From Euzebyella marina (GTDB lineage: Bacteria; Bacteroidota; Bacteroidia; Flavobacteriales; Flavobacteriaceae): a DNA stretch of 64,000 nucleotides. The stretch lies in assembly GCF_014855515.1 (NCBI RefSeq), contig NZ_JACYFK010000007.1, forward strand, positions 40,569-104,568, written 5' to 3'. A model generated the notes under the pieces. It saw only the letters and a list, made by a program, of their open reading frames with translations, did no database searches and was not told the DNA's origin. Every line of letters begins with the position of its first letter. Position 1 is the first letter of the stretch. The position numbers and the translations under genes are program-made. Positions 18,619-27,435 of the stretch are shown piece after piece.

Positions 18619-18943
18619 CGTTCAAATTAAATTTCCCGATACTCGATATCCATCTATAAATTTGCAAAAGTCTGGTTCAACTCTTTTAAAGAGGCGATTC
18701 CTATAATTAGTATTGCAATAATTTTGACAAACGGACTTAGTAAAATTTCAATGACCAATCCATTAAAAAATCCATGATAAACGTCTTTATGCAACCGTTT
18801 TTTAACATTAGAACTATTCCCTCTACTTGATTTTTCACATTTCTCAATGTCTATTTCACAAAAGTTCGTAGTATTGCCGACCTTCAAATGAGCTTTAAAT
18901 CCAATTCAATTATTACGTTTCCATAATCCCCTAATTTAAATCA

Positions 18944-19516
18944 TTGAAATACCTTAAACCCCAAAACTCGTTATTCATCATTACGGGCGGCCCTGGTGTA
19001 GGCAAAACCACCCTTTTGGAAGAAATCAAGCGTAATGATATGATTGTTATTCCCGAGATTGCTAGGGCGCTAATCAAAGAACAACAGGATATCGACGGTG
19101 ATGCCCTCCCATGGAAAAACAAGAATAATTATTTCCAAAAAATGTTCAATCGGTCCATCCAAAATTTTGAAATGGTCTGCAGTGATTTAAGAAATGATGT
19201 CCCTGTCTTTTTCGATCGTGGTTTTTTGGATGCACTATGTTATGCAGCATTGGAAGGCCTAGCTATTAGTTCAGAAATGAAATCCTATGCTGAACATTGG
19301 CGTTATAATAACCAAGTCTTCCTATTGCCTCCTTGGAAAGAAATCTATGGAACCGATACGCAAAGACACCAAGAATGGAATGAAGCCGTCTTTACTTATA
19401 ACAAAATGATTCAAACCTATAGAGGGTATGGTTATGAACTATTGGAGGTTCCCAAGGCAACCCCCGTCGAAAGGGCCGATTTTGTGCTAGAACATATCCC
19501 TTATTTGATGAAATGA
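18944..19516 (+). CDS. P-loop ATPase/kinase-like protein (AAA_28, NadR-kinase-like)
   Basis: 190 residues from a TTG start (MKYLKPQNSL). Walker A is TGGPGVGKTTL (~14-24), followed by VPVFFDRGFLDALCYA (~86-101) with the Asp-Arg pair typical of nucleoside-kinase-like folds, and an RHQEWNEAV helix. Length and motifs match the AAA_28 family related to the NadR ribosylnicotinamide kinase domain. It is convergent with and 4 bases from the end of the TPP-riboswitch operon (19521). That neighbourhood suggests a vitamin kinase, perhaps of thiamine, though it is not itself under the riboswitch. Substrate is inference. Confidence 0.7.
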   Translation: MKYLKPQNSLFIITGGPGVGKTTLLEEIKRNDMIVIPEIARALIKEQQDIDGDALPWKNKNNYFQKMFNRSIQNFEMVCSDLRNDVPVFFDRGFLDALCYAALEGLAISSEMKSYAEHWRYNNQVFLLPPWKEIYGTDTQRHQEWNEAVFTYNKMIQTYRGYGYELLEVPKATPVERADFVLEHIPYLMK

Positions 19517-19520
19517 AACC

Positions 19521-20555
19521 CTACGGTTTAAAAACTTTGGTGGAGCCTCTTCTCCCCATGGGACTAAAAATATGATGTTGGGTGGCGGTAAAAAAATCCT
19601 TAAAGATTTTGTTGATCTTATGATGTTCGCTAGCGCCACGAATGCCCAAAAGTGGATATAACCTAATAATGGCCTCTGTAAGATTTTGTACGGAATAGGT
19701 AGCTTTGCGATGAATTTCTGTTATGTAAGACTCTGAAATGTTTGTATCGTTTCCTATCCAACTTTCAATGGTATCCGCATCGGAGCGCATATCTTTATAA
19801 GCCTTGGTTAGGGTAGCTTTCAGTAACTTGAGCTGCTCAAGAGAACCTAGTATGATATGAGCCTCCTCTAAAAAGTGTTCTGCCAGGCCTAAATAATTGG
19901 CCCATAATGTCAAATCGGCAAAGACAGAAAAAGGAATTTTAAAAATAGGATTGGGATGATACACTTTATTGTATACAAAACTTTGGCTCCTTTCCACATA
20001 TTGGGAATGAACCTGAAAGGAATGGGTGGCCGTGGCTCGTAGTCCCATTGTATTCCAATCCTTGATAATCTCTACTTGTTCCTTTTTCAATATAAAGGAT
20101 TGTATTTTGGATTGTCCATCCTCGGTTCGTAATTCCTTACCATTCTCCAGTATCTTGGCGTTTAACGTAAAGTGGGTAAGGTAGGGTGCTCCGGTAGCAT
20201 ATTTCCATATCCCAGATATAAGGTATCCTCCTTCCCACCTTTCGGCCGTGCCACCTATAGCTCCGCTTCCTCCAAAAACGGGTAATGGACTTCCTAAAAA
20301 AATTTCATCAGCTTTCTCCTTTTCAAGGTTACCCACGAAATAGTTCGCCCCACTGCACAAGGTAACGGTCCATCCCAGGCTACCTTCCCATTTGGCCAAA
20401 GTGCGAAGAATTTCCAATCCATCACTCAAGGATGATTGCAATCCACCGTACTCCGTTGGCACCCAAAGGTTCCAAAGATTTTTATGGGCTATCCATTGGA
20501 GCAGTTTGGGGTGCAGCTCATCACCGCCCAACCATTCTTTACTAGGCTTTTGCAT
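19521..20555 (-). CDS. Acyl-CoA-dehydrogenase-fold flavin enzyme (DszC/HpaB-like)
   Basis: 344 residues with the acyl-CoA dehydrogenase three-domain layout: N-terminal helices (WVPTEYGG, ~31-38), a central beta domain (GSGAIGGTAERWEGGYLISG, KDWNTMGLRATATHSF), and a C-terminal helix bundle ending FFTATQHHIFSP, as in group D flavin monooxygenases. The catalytic Glu of true acyl-CoA dehydrogenases is not evident, favouring a monooxygenase or related flavoenzyme. It overlaps the end of pnuT by 14 bases and lies under the same TPP riboswitch, so a role in thiamine precursor salvage or modification is plausible but unproven. Confidence 0.75.
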   Translation of the reverse strand: MQKPSKEWLGGDELHPKLLQWIAHKNLWNLWVPTEYGGLQSSLSDGLEILRTLAKWEGSLGWTVTLCSGANYFVGNLEKEKADEIFLGSPLPVFGGSGAIGGTAERWEGGYLISGIWKYATGAPYLTHFTLNAKILENGKELRTEDGQSKIQSFILKKEQVEIIKDWNTMGLRATATHSFQVHSQYVERSQSFVYNKVYHPNPIFKIPFSVFADLTLWANYLGLAEHFLEEAHIILGSLEQLKLLKATLTKAYKDMRSDADTIESWIGNDTNISESYITEIHRKATYSVQNLTEAIIRLYPLLGIRGASEHHKINKIFKDFFTATQHHIFSPMGRRGSTKVFKP

Positions 20556-21141
20556 AGGTATCTTTCTTTTTCAGATGTAGGATTCGCTTCCACTTGAGAT
20601 ATCCCGAAACAGCCACCAAGAATAAGAAGGCGGTAAGGCTGGCATACACATATAATTCCTTATACAATAAAAGGGGAATGGAAATTAGGTTACTTAGATT
20701 TAAGTATATCCAATTCTCAATTTTTCGTTTGGCCATGAGCCACATACCTGCCCAGGCAAAGGCACAGACCATCGCGTCCCAATAGGGTACATCGGAGTCT
20801 GTATGTGCTCCAAGCCAATAAGCCATTAAGATGAAGCAACCTAATACAATCCCAAGCGCAATCCCTTGCTCTTTTCCATTAGCAATCGAAATTGGCGCTT
20901 CTTCTTTATGGCTTCCCTTTTTCCAAAAAAACCACCCATAAATACTCATGACCAGATAATAGAGGTTCAATAGCACATCGGCATATAATCGCGATTGGTA
21001 ATGTACCCCGATGCTGATGATAATGGCTACCATACCAAATAGATAGTTGTGAATATTATTCTGTCGGGCCAAGAGCACTTGGGCAACACCAAAAACTGTC
21101 CCAACCCATTGCCAAAAAAGTAAATGTGCTATGAATTCCAT
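20542..21141 (-). CDS. pnuT: PnuC-family vitamin transporter, probably thiamine-specific (PnuT)
   Basis: 199 residues with seven predicted membrane helices; WQWVGTVFGVAQVLLARQNN and NLYYLVMSIYGWFFWKKG near the N-terminus are PnuC-family motifs. PnuC proteins let vitamins cross the inner membrane by facilitated diffusion, with trapping by phosphorylation. A TPP riboswitch in the leader (21205-21295) indicates thiamine rather than nicotinamide riboside; such proteins are called PnuT in Bacteroidota. Its stop overlaps the flavoenzyme start, so the two are translated together. The convergent P-loop gene could supply the trapping kinase. The outer-membrane TonB receptor often found in such operons is absent. 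Confidence 0.9.
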   Translation of the reverse strand: MEFIAHLLFWQWVGTVFGVAQVLLARQNNIHNYLFGMVAIIISIGVHYQSRLYADVLLNLYYLVMSIYGWFFWKKGSHKEEAPISIANGKEQGIALGIVLGCFILMAYWLGAHTDSDVPYWDAMVCAFAWAGMWLMAKRKIENWIYLNLSNLISIPLLLYKELYVYASLTAFLFLVAVSGYLKWKRILHLKKKDTYAKA

Positions 21142-21204
21142 TCCTATTTTCTAGTAAATATGATTACTATGGGGTACCCAGAATGGACCATAAGCCGACT
21201 GGCC

Positions 21205-21295
21205 TTTTCAATTCCCTACGCCAGCATGATCTGGATCAGGTGTGAAGTAGTGCACTTCCGGGTATCATCTCAGCCCTGTACAGGACACCCCATGT
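21205..21295 (-). ncRNA. TPP riboswitch (THI element)
   Basis: Read on the minus strand, the conserved blocks appear in order: GGGGTGTCC, then GGGCTGAGATGATACCC (the CUGAGA pyrimidine-binding loop), then ACCTGATCCAGATCATGC and GCTGGCGTAGGGAA (the pyrophosphate-binding arm). This is the THI-box consensus. It ends about 65 bases before the pnuT start, leaving room for an expression platform. It should lower expression of pnuT and the downstream flavoenzyme when TPP is plentiful. Confidence 0.95.
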
Positions 21296-21399
21296 TCGGT
21301 AAAGGTAGTCAAACCAAAAGTTTCAGATGAGTAGAAGCCTATTCAAACAAGCGACTTGTGATGGCATCAACAATATTATATCCAATTGTTGCTACCCAT

Positions 21400-22986
21400 C
21401 TATTGAAACATAGACCTCACCTCTCTATGAACTTTCAGATAATGAGCATCCAAATCTTTTTCGGAAATGGCAAGCGGCTTGGGTAAACCTCGACTTATAT
21501 CCGGCTTGTAAAATCGCACCAATCGATCCTTACCATCGGCAAACACCACAAATTCGCCTTGTCTTAATCTAAAGAATACCTCTGCCCTACGTTTGGAAAC
21601 CTCCCGCTCCCCTTCCGTAATGCGTCTTTCCAAACTCCAACCCGAACTTTTACTCACACTCCGAGTGGGTTTTTTAACTAGTTCAAAAAAGCGTTCGTAG
21701 TATCGCGCCGTATCCGGGTCGTTCACTTTGCCGAAAAACTGGTATGAAAGATTGGATAGTATGGCCTTGCTGGCCTTTTCACCGTACATCATGTCATTTT
21801 GGACCTTATCCTGAAGGACATACATACTGACAATATTATAACTTCTTAAGGTGGCCGGAATTCGATGCATATTCAACAACCTAAGGGTTGAAGCTTCCTC
21901 TAATAACATAAATGAAGGTTGCCTGTTTCGCTGGCTCATCTGTTTGGATATGGTGTGGGCGATGGTGGCGATTACTGGGGATAAGGAAGCGTCCTTCTGT
22001 GGATTATTGACCAATGCGACCACCGACAGGTTCTTTGGATGATTGATGTCCAATGGAAGCTCGTCAGCCGAGAGTACCAAAAAGATTTTCCGCGTGCTGA
22101 TTTTTTTAATAGCATTGGCCAAAGTACTCATGACCCCTGCCGTTTGCCGTTCCGACCCCACCCCGCTTAAAAAGGCATCTGCCATGGCACGGGACGTTAA
22201 GTTATCTCGCAGAAACTTAATGAGGCTTTTAGTGCCCAACTGTTGATAAAGCGCCATTACATGGGGAAGGGTACAAAAATCGGGATAATCTGTTTTTAGC
22301 CGCCAAATAAGACCACTGATCAAACCCTCAGCAGCATCCTGAAAGAACCGAGAGGTGCTGTTCTCATTAGAGCCTTGTTTCTCCATGAGATTTTCTAGAA
22401 GTACACGTGATACCTCATGAACACTTTCCTCATCGGGCAAATAACGAGGAGCAATAGGATTGACTCGGTTATATATAGGTCCGAACGATACGATCCGAAA
22501 AGGCACCTTTTGGTCGTTCCATAGGGGGCTGGCCATTTCTGTGATTTCAAAATCCTTATAGTCGTGAATAATTCCTGCGAAGCCCTCCTTTCTAAAATGT
22601 TCCAAAAAACCGTAGATAACACTTTCGGTTTTACCACTACCGGCGGAAGCCATTACGGAAACCCCTCTTCGAATGTTGTCCAGAACCAAAGTGCGCCCCC
22701 TAACCCTAAGACGGACCACAAAGAGATTTGCCGATTTTTTGGAGGATGAATGATGGTCCACCAAAGCAAAAAGAAGAACATGTATCAATAAAATAGGTAA
22801 TCCTGCTAAAAACATCCACTCCAAAAAGAAAGACCATTCCTTCACTATTCCTGCGCTAATCACAAGTAGGAGCCACCCAACCATACCAAGCAGAAAACCG
22901 TATTTTAAATATCGTATCAATGCTGAGGATAATGCAATGGCACACAAAAAAGTCCCTACTATTTTCAGAGTGATGATATTATCCAT
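21400..22986 (-). CDS. Type IV coupling protein (VirD4/TraG-like, MobC)
   Basis: 528 residues. Three N-terminal hydrophobic helices (~8-28, 32-45, 52-72) anchor it in the membrane. Walker A is SAGSGKTES (~112-121) and FMLLEEASTLRLL (~353-365) fits Walker B. FVVFADGKDRLVRFYKPDIS near the end is typical of Bacteroidota coupling proteins. It joins the relaxase-DNA complex to the mating channel. It directly follows the relaxase gene (6 bases), forming a mob operon BtgA-relaxase-coupling protein transcribed leftward. It differs from the TraG at the left edge, which is the VirB4 ATPase. Confidence 0.92.
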   Translation of the reverse strand: MDNIITLKIVGTFLCAIALSSALIRYLKYGFLLGMVGWLLLVISAGIVKEWSFFLEWMFLAGLPILLIHVLLFALVDHHSSSKKSANLFVVRLRVRGRTLVLDNIRRGVSVMASAGSGKTESVIYGFLEHFRKEGFAGIIHDYKDFEITEMASPLWNDQKVPFRIVSFGPIYNRVNPIAPRYLPDEESVHEVSRVLLENLMEKQGSNENSTSRFFQDAAEGLISGLIWRLKTDYPDFCTLPHVMALYQQLGTKSLIKFLRDNLTSRAMADAFLSGVGSERQTAGVMSTLANAIKKISTRKIFLVLSADELPLDINHPKNLSVVALVNNPQKDASLSPVIATIAHTISKQMSQRNRQPSFMLLEEASTLRLLNMHRIPATLRSYNIVSMYVLQDKVQNDMMYGEKASKAILSNLSYQFFGKVNDPDTARYYERFFELVKKPTRSVSKSSGWSLERRITEGEREVSKRRAEVFFRLRQGEFVVFADGKDRLVRFYKPDISRGLPKPLAISEKDLDAHYLKVHREVRSMFQ

Positions 22987-22991
22987 AATAT

Positions 22992-24011
22992 TTAAATTCC
23001 TATAGATCCCGATTCCAAGGCTTTCCCCATACCCTTTTTCAATTGCATAAGAGCTTTATAGGCCATTTGCTTTTGATTGGTTGGGATTAATGGCACTTTG
23101 ATCCCCGCTTTGAACAATAGGTGGCGTGCTACTTGCTTTTCACTTGTAGGCAGGCCCAATAGAGCCGAAAAAAACTGTTTGGGATTCTTATCCATCAGAT
23201 TTCGAGCATGGTAGGTTTCCACAAAATTCCTGCGATAGCCAAACTGTTTATCAAAGGTCTTTTCCGCTGCCCTAAAAAATTGATCTCGATCAAACCCCTG
23301 TTTGATGGTCTCTCCATGCAATTTGGTTTCCGAAGCCCTAAATCTCGCTCCTGGAGACAAGCTGTGTTTATTGTGGATGTCCATTCGGCTTACAATGATA
23401 TGGATGTGGCTTTGAGGCCCCTCCTTTTTCATACCGGATACTATCCGTTGACCATTCAGTTGGTGGGGGGCATCCTTCTCCAATACATTTATTTTTGCTT
23501 GTAATTGATTCCTGTTCCCTACCGCCTCTCCTCTATCTATAGCCCTAACTCGGTGCTTTAATTCCAAAATCTGTCGTGCATGCGCCTGATTTTCCCTTAC
23601 TTCCCTATCCTTATCGGAAAACGTTCGCTCTCGCTCGATTTTGGCAAAGTAGAGTATGTCCTTATGGGATACCTCGTGGTCTCTATAAAATGCGGCTGCA
23701 TATGCCTTCATCATTTCTTTGGTGTAAGCCCTCAATTTTTCAGGGTCATCCCCTAAATGCTTTAGTTCCCTTTGCGATGGGCTTACAACCAGTGAATAAT
23801 ACTTAGGATCCTTCCTTTTCAATTTGGCCGTATTGGCATCGATTTGTGAAATAACCTGTTCCGATTCAATCCGGTCTACCCCTTGATTAAAGTAAAGCTC
23901 CTCTAATTCGGGAGCCCTATCCACATTTTCCTTTTCCAGATAATCGACCAAGTCACGAACACTGCCGCGATAGTTTCCTCCCAACTGTTGTCTTGTTATA
24001 GCAATGTACAT
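22992..24011 (-). CDS. mobB: MobB-type relaxase (DUF5712)
   Basis: 339 residues. The N-terminal part (MYIAITRQQLGGNYRGSVRD) and HISLxH-like metal motif QSHIHIIVSRMD (~210-221) match the DUF5712/MobB relaxases of Bacteroidota. A coiled region lies at ~95-195, and the C-terminal third (YRRNFVETYHARNLMDKNP) follows the family. The conserved Tyr for DNA attachment is most likely among the N-terminal tyrosines. It lies between the BtgA-like accessory gene (5 bases upstream) and the coupling protein, and nicks oriT to start transfer. The oriT should be just upstream of the BtgA-like gene. Confidence 0.9.
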   Translation of the reverse strand: MYIAITRQQLGGNYRGSVRDLVDYLEKENVDRAPELEELYFNQGVDRIESEQVISQIDANTAKLKRKDPKYYSLVVSPSQRELKHLGDDPEKLRAYTKEMMKAYAAAFYRDHEVSHKDILYFAKIERERTFSDKDREVRENQAHARQILELKHRVRAIDRGEAVGNRNQLQAKINVLEKDAPHQLNGQRIVSGMKKEGPQSHIHIIVSRMDIHNKHSLSPGARFRASETKLHGETIKQGFDRDQFFRAAEKTFDKQFGYRRNFVETYHARNLMDKNPKQFFSALLGLPTSEKQVARHLLFKAGIKVPLIPTNQKQMAYKALMQLKKGMGKALESGSIGI

Positions 24012-24016
24012 TCGAA

Positions 24017-24595
24017 TTAATTTTCAAGTTTTGTTCTGTATTTATCAAGGGCTTCCGGATTGATTTCTAATTTCAGGTAGTCTTTGCCAAAGCGATTACG
24101 AAACATACGTACCTGATTCAGTACGTACTTGAAATCTTCCTTGAGTTCCTGATGCTTTTCCTCCAATCGATCCAATCGAATTTTAGGCACCATGACTTCC
24201 ATTTCCAAATCCGGTTCCTTGGAATTCTCCGGTTCTGATAGTTGTTTTTCGATAAAATCAAATTCGTTTTCCCATTCTTCATTCTCATTTTCCAACTCCT
24301 GTTCGAAAAGCGCTTGGATCATGCCCATGGTAGGAAGTGTTTGTTCTTTTTCGATACTTCGCAGGATGGCAATCAAGGCATTGAAGCGGCGTTTCACTAA
24401 GTATTTTAGGCTCGCTATGGTTTCCCCCAGTCGTTCTTGGGGGGACAGCCCGTTATGTTCGAAAAATTCGACCATTGCCATCAGGGTCAATGATTGGGAA
24501 GTCCCTTGCGTTTTGCAAAACCTCCTATACTTTTTAGCAATCGACTTTTTGATGCTTAGGCAGGTAAATGCTTCTTTTTCGTATCCTCTATCCAT
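24017..24595 (-). CDS. BfmA/BtgA-like mobilization accessory protein
   Basis: 192 residues. The N-terminal ~70 residues look like the ribbon-helix-helix region of BtgA/BfmA: CLSIKKSIAKKYRRFCKTQ then SLTLMAMVEFFEHNG. A middle acidic stretch (ELENENEEWENEFDF) and a C-terminal coiled coil (RLDRLEEKHQELKEDFKYVL) follow. Such proteins bind oriT and help the relaxase. It is the first gene of the mob operon, 5 bases before the relaxase. Confidence 0.85.
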   Translation of the reverse strand: MDRGYEKEAFTCLSIKKSIAKKYRRFCKTQGTSQSLTLMAMVEFFEHNGLSPQERLGETIASLKYLVKRRFNALIAILRSIEKEQTLPTMGMIQALFEQELENENEEWENEFDFIEKQLSEPENSKEPDLEMEVMVPKIRLDRLEEKHQELKEDFKYVLNQVRMFRNRFGKDYLKLEINPEALDKYRTKLEN

Positions 24596-24725
24596 TTTTC
24601 CATTAAAAATTCATTGGTTCTATGGGGCTCGTTCCCTTTTTCCATTAATAAACGGGCATCATCACGACCCTATCATATCTGGAAACCCCTCTACCATGGG
24701 GCTTCACATAAATCTATTGTTATAG

Positions 24726-24811
24726 AGCATGCGTTAGCGTGCTACCCTCTTGCTTCTCCTTTTTGCGCTGCAGCCCAAAAAGAATCGCACCCTGGGAGGT
24801 AGTCCCGAGGG
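24726..24811. other. Candidate oriT hairpins upstream of the mob operon
   Basis: About 130 bases upstream of the BtgA-like start, AGCATGC (24726-24732) and GCGTGCT (24737-24743) form a 7-bp stem with a GTTA loop and one G-T wobble. About 50 bases further a second imperfect hairpin (CCCTGGGA, TCCCGAGGG) lies at 24790-24811. Bacteroidota oriT sites normally lie directly upstream of the mobA gene and contain such inverted repeats next to the nick. The nick site cannot be placed. Confidence 0.45.
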
Positions 24812-25243
24812 CTTTTAAAAAAGAATGTAAAGTCAGTGAGGCCTTTGGAAAGTCAAATCATAGCGGCCTTACTATTTATTAAGACTGGTCCTTATATAAA
24901 TTTATTGACTATCTCTAAAAAATGAAAATGCAGAATCTCTTTGAATAAGTAGAATTGGCAATAAATTTTAGGATGTGCCCATGAAAGGTAAATGGGAACG
25001 GTTAGAAGAACCTATAGATATGTAAAAAAGACGAATCTAAATCGTCTTTTAATGAACCCCTACTTTGATTGGGAGTTCTGGAGATGCCTTTTAATTTATA
25101 GAACTATTTATGATCCGTATTTTGTTCATTAATGATCTGCATGACCAAATGAAAATTATTTATAAGCCATCCCTTATGGGTCTAAACCCAAAGTTTTGGC
25201 TCCTGTAAAAAAAGGGTTGGTACACATGATTTTTGGTCATCCC
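24812..25243. other. Intergenic, with terminator-like hairpin at 25026-25050
   Basis: No gene seen. AAAAGACGA (25026-25034) and TCGTCTTTT (25042-25050) form a 9-bp stem with T-rich ends on both strands, a good bidirectional terminator or a relic of lost genes. Confidence 0.55.
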
Positions 25244-25515
25244 TTACAATATGCCCTCATCCGCAAAATTTAAATAGGTACCATCGGGTGCCATTATGAT
25301 ATAGTCCAACACCTTTACGTCCAATAATTGGGCAACTTTCTTTATTTTTTCCGTCAATATTCAATCCCGTTCACTAGCCTTTAGAAAATCGGATGAATGA
25401 TTATGGGACAGGATACCTACGGATAAGGTTTTGAGGGTGATGGCGAATAGGATTCGGTTGTCGACCAAGGTTCCAGTAATACTTCCGTACGATAAGGAAT
25501 AGACACCTTTGACCT
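25244..25515 (-). pseudogene. radC: radC (JAB-domain DNA repair-like) pseudogene
   Basis: The minus strand translates to a RadC C-terminal domain: YGSITGTLVDNRILFAITLK, then SVGILSHNHSSDFLKASERD, an in-frame TGA, then LTEKIKKVAQLLDVKVLDY, IIMAPDGTYLNFADEG and a proper stop. The metal motif, normally HNHPSG, reads HNHSSD, and a TAA cuts the frame on the 5' side near 25516. The N-terminal half is gone. Intact RadC genes are common in Bacteroidota conjugative elements near mob and tra genes, so this is probably a relic of the same element. Confidence 0.85.
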
Positions 25516-25702
25516 GTTAACTTCCGTATTCCTTACAAACAGAACAAGAATGAAAACTGCCTCTTTTTGCTCAATATTTCATCGATATGCCCGTGATGTT
25601 GAGTTTCCTAAAATATTCTCACTATCCCTTTTACAGTCTAGTTTTTAAGCAGTTAAATATTAGATGAAATTAGTTTTATCCTATTAAATGTAATAATTAC
25701 AC

Positions 25703-25710
25703 TATATTTG
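25703..25710 (+). promoter_or_regulatory. Bacteroidota -7 element TATATTTG
   Basis: TATATTTG fits the TAnnTTTG -7 consensus of the Bacteroidota housekeeping sigma factor and ends 26 bases before the esterase ATG. No Shine-Dalgarno sequence lies between them, as usual for the phylum. Confidence 0.55.
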
Positions 25711-25736
25711 GTTATCATCACATAAACTATTAACAA

Positions 25737-26675
25737 ATGAACTCAACTCTAAACAATTTCACTAAAGTTATCTTATTCATTGCGTTAGTATGCAATGCTC
25801 AAAATTCAGCATCTCAAGACGGTACGATTTACCCACTTGATGCTCCCGATGAACCAAATGCAATTTTACTGGGTACTGGTGGTGTCGACGACCAACCAGC
25901 ATCGGAGTCTTGGTTTCGCCAATGGGGAGACCCCATGGCCAGAAATATTACTACAGCAACACTCACGCCTTTTCTACCTGAGCCTGAAAAAGCGAACGGT
26001 ACTGCCGTCATTGTAGCACCGGGAGGTGGTTTTAGATGGCTGTCGTTGGGCAACGAAGGTTGGGAGGTAGCCGAGGCTTTGGCCAAACAGGGTATTGCTG
26101 CCTTTGTTCTAAAATATAGATTGCACCCGACCCCTCAATCACTAGATGAATTTACTGCTTGGATGAATAGGCCTAGAACAGCACCTTCAGAATCGAGCAA
26201 TACTGAATCTGAGACTAATAGGCCAGTTACCCCTCAAAGAGACCTATCAAATCAACTTGAAGATGCCGAAGCTGCTTATAAAATGATTCTCAAGCGCGCC
26301 AAAGAATGGGGTGTCGACACTAACCGAATTGGAATGATCGGCTTTTCTGCCGGAGCAGGGCTTACCATACATTCAACCTTGAACTCGAAAATTATGAAAT
26401 TGGCTTTCATCGGACCTATATACGGTGGTATGGGAGCTGTCGAAGTACCTAAGAACGCTCCTCCAATGTTCAATGTCATAGCTTCTGACGACTTTCTTTT
26501 CAAGGGACAATTTGGTGTAATCGATTCTTGGTTCAAGGCTGGTATTCCCGTTGAATTTCACCTATACCAAAATGGCGGACACGGTTTCGGACTCGGAAAC
26601 CCAAATCGCACTAGTAACCGGTGGTTTGATGCATTTGTTCATTGGTTAGATGTCAATGAATTTTTTAAAAAATAA
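25737..26675 (+). CDS. Exported alpha/beta hydrolase (acetyl-xylan-esterase-like)
   Basis: 312 residues with a signal peptide (VILFIALVCNAQNSASQ). The oxyanion motif PGGGF is at ~95-99, the nucleophile elbow GFSAGA puts Ser at ~204, the acid is probably in ASDD (~253) and the histidine in GGHGFG (~282). An insert between ~132 and 172, rich in Ser, Thr and Pro, is a lid-like addition. The family includes esterases often annotated as xylanase or acetyl esterase. It is a single-gene unit with its own promoter and no carbohydrate genes around it, so the substrate is open. Confidence 0.82.
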   Translation: MNSTLNNFTKVILFIALVCNAQNSASQDGTIYPLDAPDEPNAILLGTGGVDDQPASESWFRQWGDPMARNITTATLTPFLPEPEKANGTAVIVAPGGGFRWLSLGNEGWEVAEALAKQGIAAFVLKYRLHPTPQSLDEFTAWMNRPRTAPSESSNTESETNRPVTPQRDLSNQLEDAEAAYKMILKRAKEWGVDTNRIGMIGFSAGAGLTIHSTLNSKIMKLAFIGPIYGGMGAVEVPKNAPPMFNVIASDDFLFKGQFGVIDSWFKAGIPVEFHLYQNGGHGFGLGNPNRTSNRWFDAFVHWLDVNEFFKK

Positions 26676-26886
26676 GAAATAGGTACATCATCAATACTAT
26701 CCTAAATGACTTCGATTAAAAATAGAGGGCATTATAAATGGCGTATAATAAATATAGGGTTGCCACTGTCCTATCTTTATGGTGTTCATTTTTTTAATCG
26801 CATTAATAAACTATGTTTTCAAACAAGGGACTTCTTGCGAGACTATTTATTTTGTCCAAAATTTAAAATCTAAATTATATTATAAG

Positions 26887-27285
26887 ATGAAAATACAAGC
26901 ATATTTAGCTTTTAATGGTAATTGTCAGCAGGCATTAAATTATTATGCCAATCTATTTGGTGCAGAAGTCAAGAATCGTGAGACCTATGAAGATAAAAAA
27001 ATGGATGTACCCGCTTCATACCGACAAAAATTGCAACATGCAGAGTTAAGTGGGAAGAATATTCATATCATGGCTTACGATGCAGCTCCTGATACACCTA
27101 TTACCCATGGCAATCAAATTCACATGGCGATAGATGTTGAGAATAGCGAAAAAGCGAAGGAGGTTTTTTCAGAATTATCTAAAGGTGGTCAGATCCATCA
27201 CAACTTTATGGAACGGGAATGGGGATATTTTGGTCGGTGTACAGACCAATTTGGAATTAATTGGATGGTCAATAGCAAAATATAA
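26887..27285 (+). CDS. VOC/PhnB-like protein
   Basis: About 132 residues from ATG 26887 (MKIQAYLAFNGNCQQALNYY); the longer frame from 26779 adds an unrelated N-terminus. The sequence follows the PhnB/3-demethylubiquinone-9 methyltransferase-like VOC pattern: YYANLFGAEV, HAELSGKNIHIMAYD, and the end WGYFGRCTDQFGINWMVN. Two beta-alpha-beta-beta-beta units form one metal-site fold. Substrate unknown. It stands alone between two inverted repeats downstream and the esterase upstream. Confidence 0.8.
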   Translation: MKIQAYLAFNGNCQQALNYYANLFGAEVKNRETYEDKKMDVPASYRQKLQHAELSGKNIHIMAYDAAPDTPITHGNQIHMAIDVENSEKAKEVFSELSKGGQIHHNFMEREWGYFGRCTDQFGINWMVNSKI

Positions 27286-27308
27286 TTACACTACGCTCAT
27301 ATAAGCTT

Positions 27309-27356
27309 ATTGACGGAAAATTTAAATCTAACCTATTTAACAAAGTTTCCGTCAAT
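27309..27356. repeat. 11-bp inverted repeat downstream of the VOC gene
   Basis: ATTGACGGAAA (27309-27319) and TTTCCGTCAAT (27346-27356) are perfect inverted repeats with a 26-base spacer, 24 bases after the VOC stop. The long loop makes it weak as a terminator. Confidence 0.55.
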
Positions 27357-27393
27357 GGCTTTAACTCTAATATAATGTTGTAAAGTAATTCTA

Positions 27394-27435
27394 CAAAGGC
27401 TTTTATATAAACAACTTTTTATATAAAAGCCTTTG
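27394..27435. terminator. 18-bp perfect hairpin downstream of the VOC gene
   Basis: CAAAGGCTTTTATATAAA (27394-27411) pairs fully with TTTATATAAAAGCCTTTG (27418-27435) around a 6-base loop. No U tract follows. It may act as a terminator for the VOC gene or be the end of a lost small mobile element. Confidence 0.55.

Noticed and set aside
18654..18887. 77-residue minus-strand ORF with a hydrophobic end
   Set aside because: Covers the leader of the P-loop gene and has no recognisable feature.
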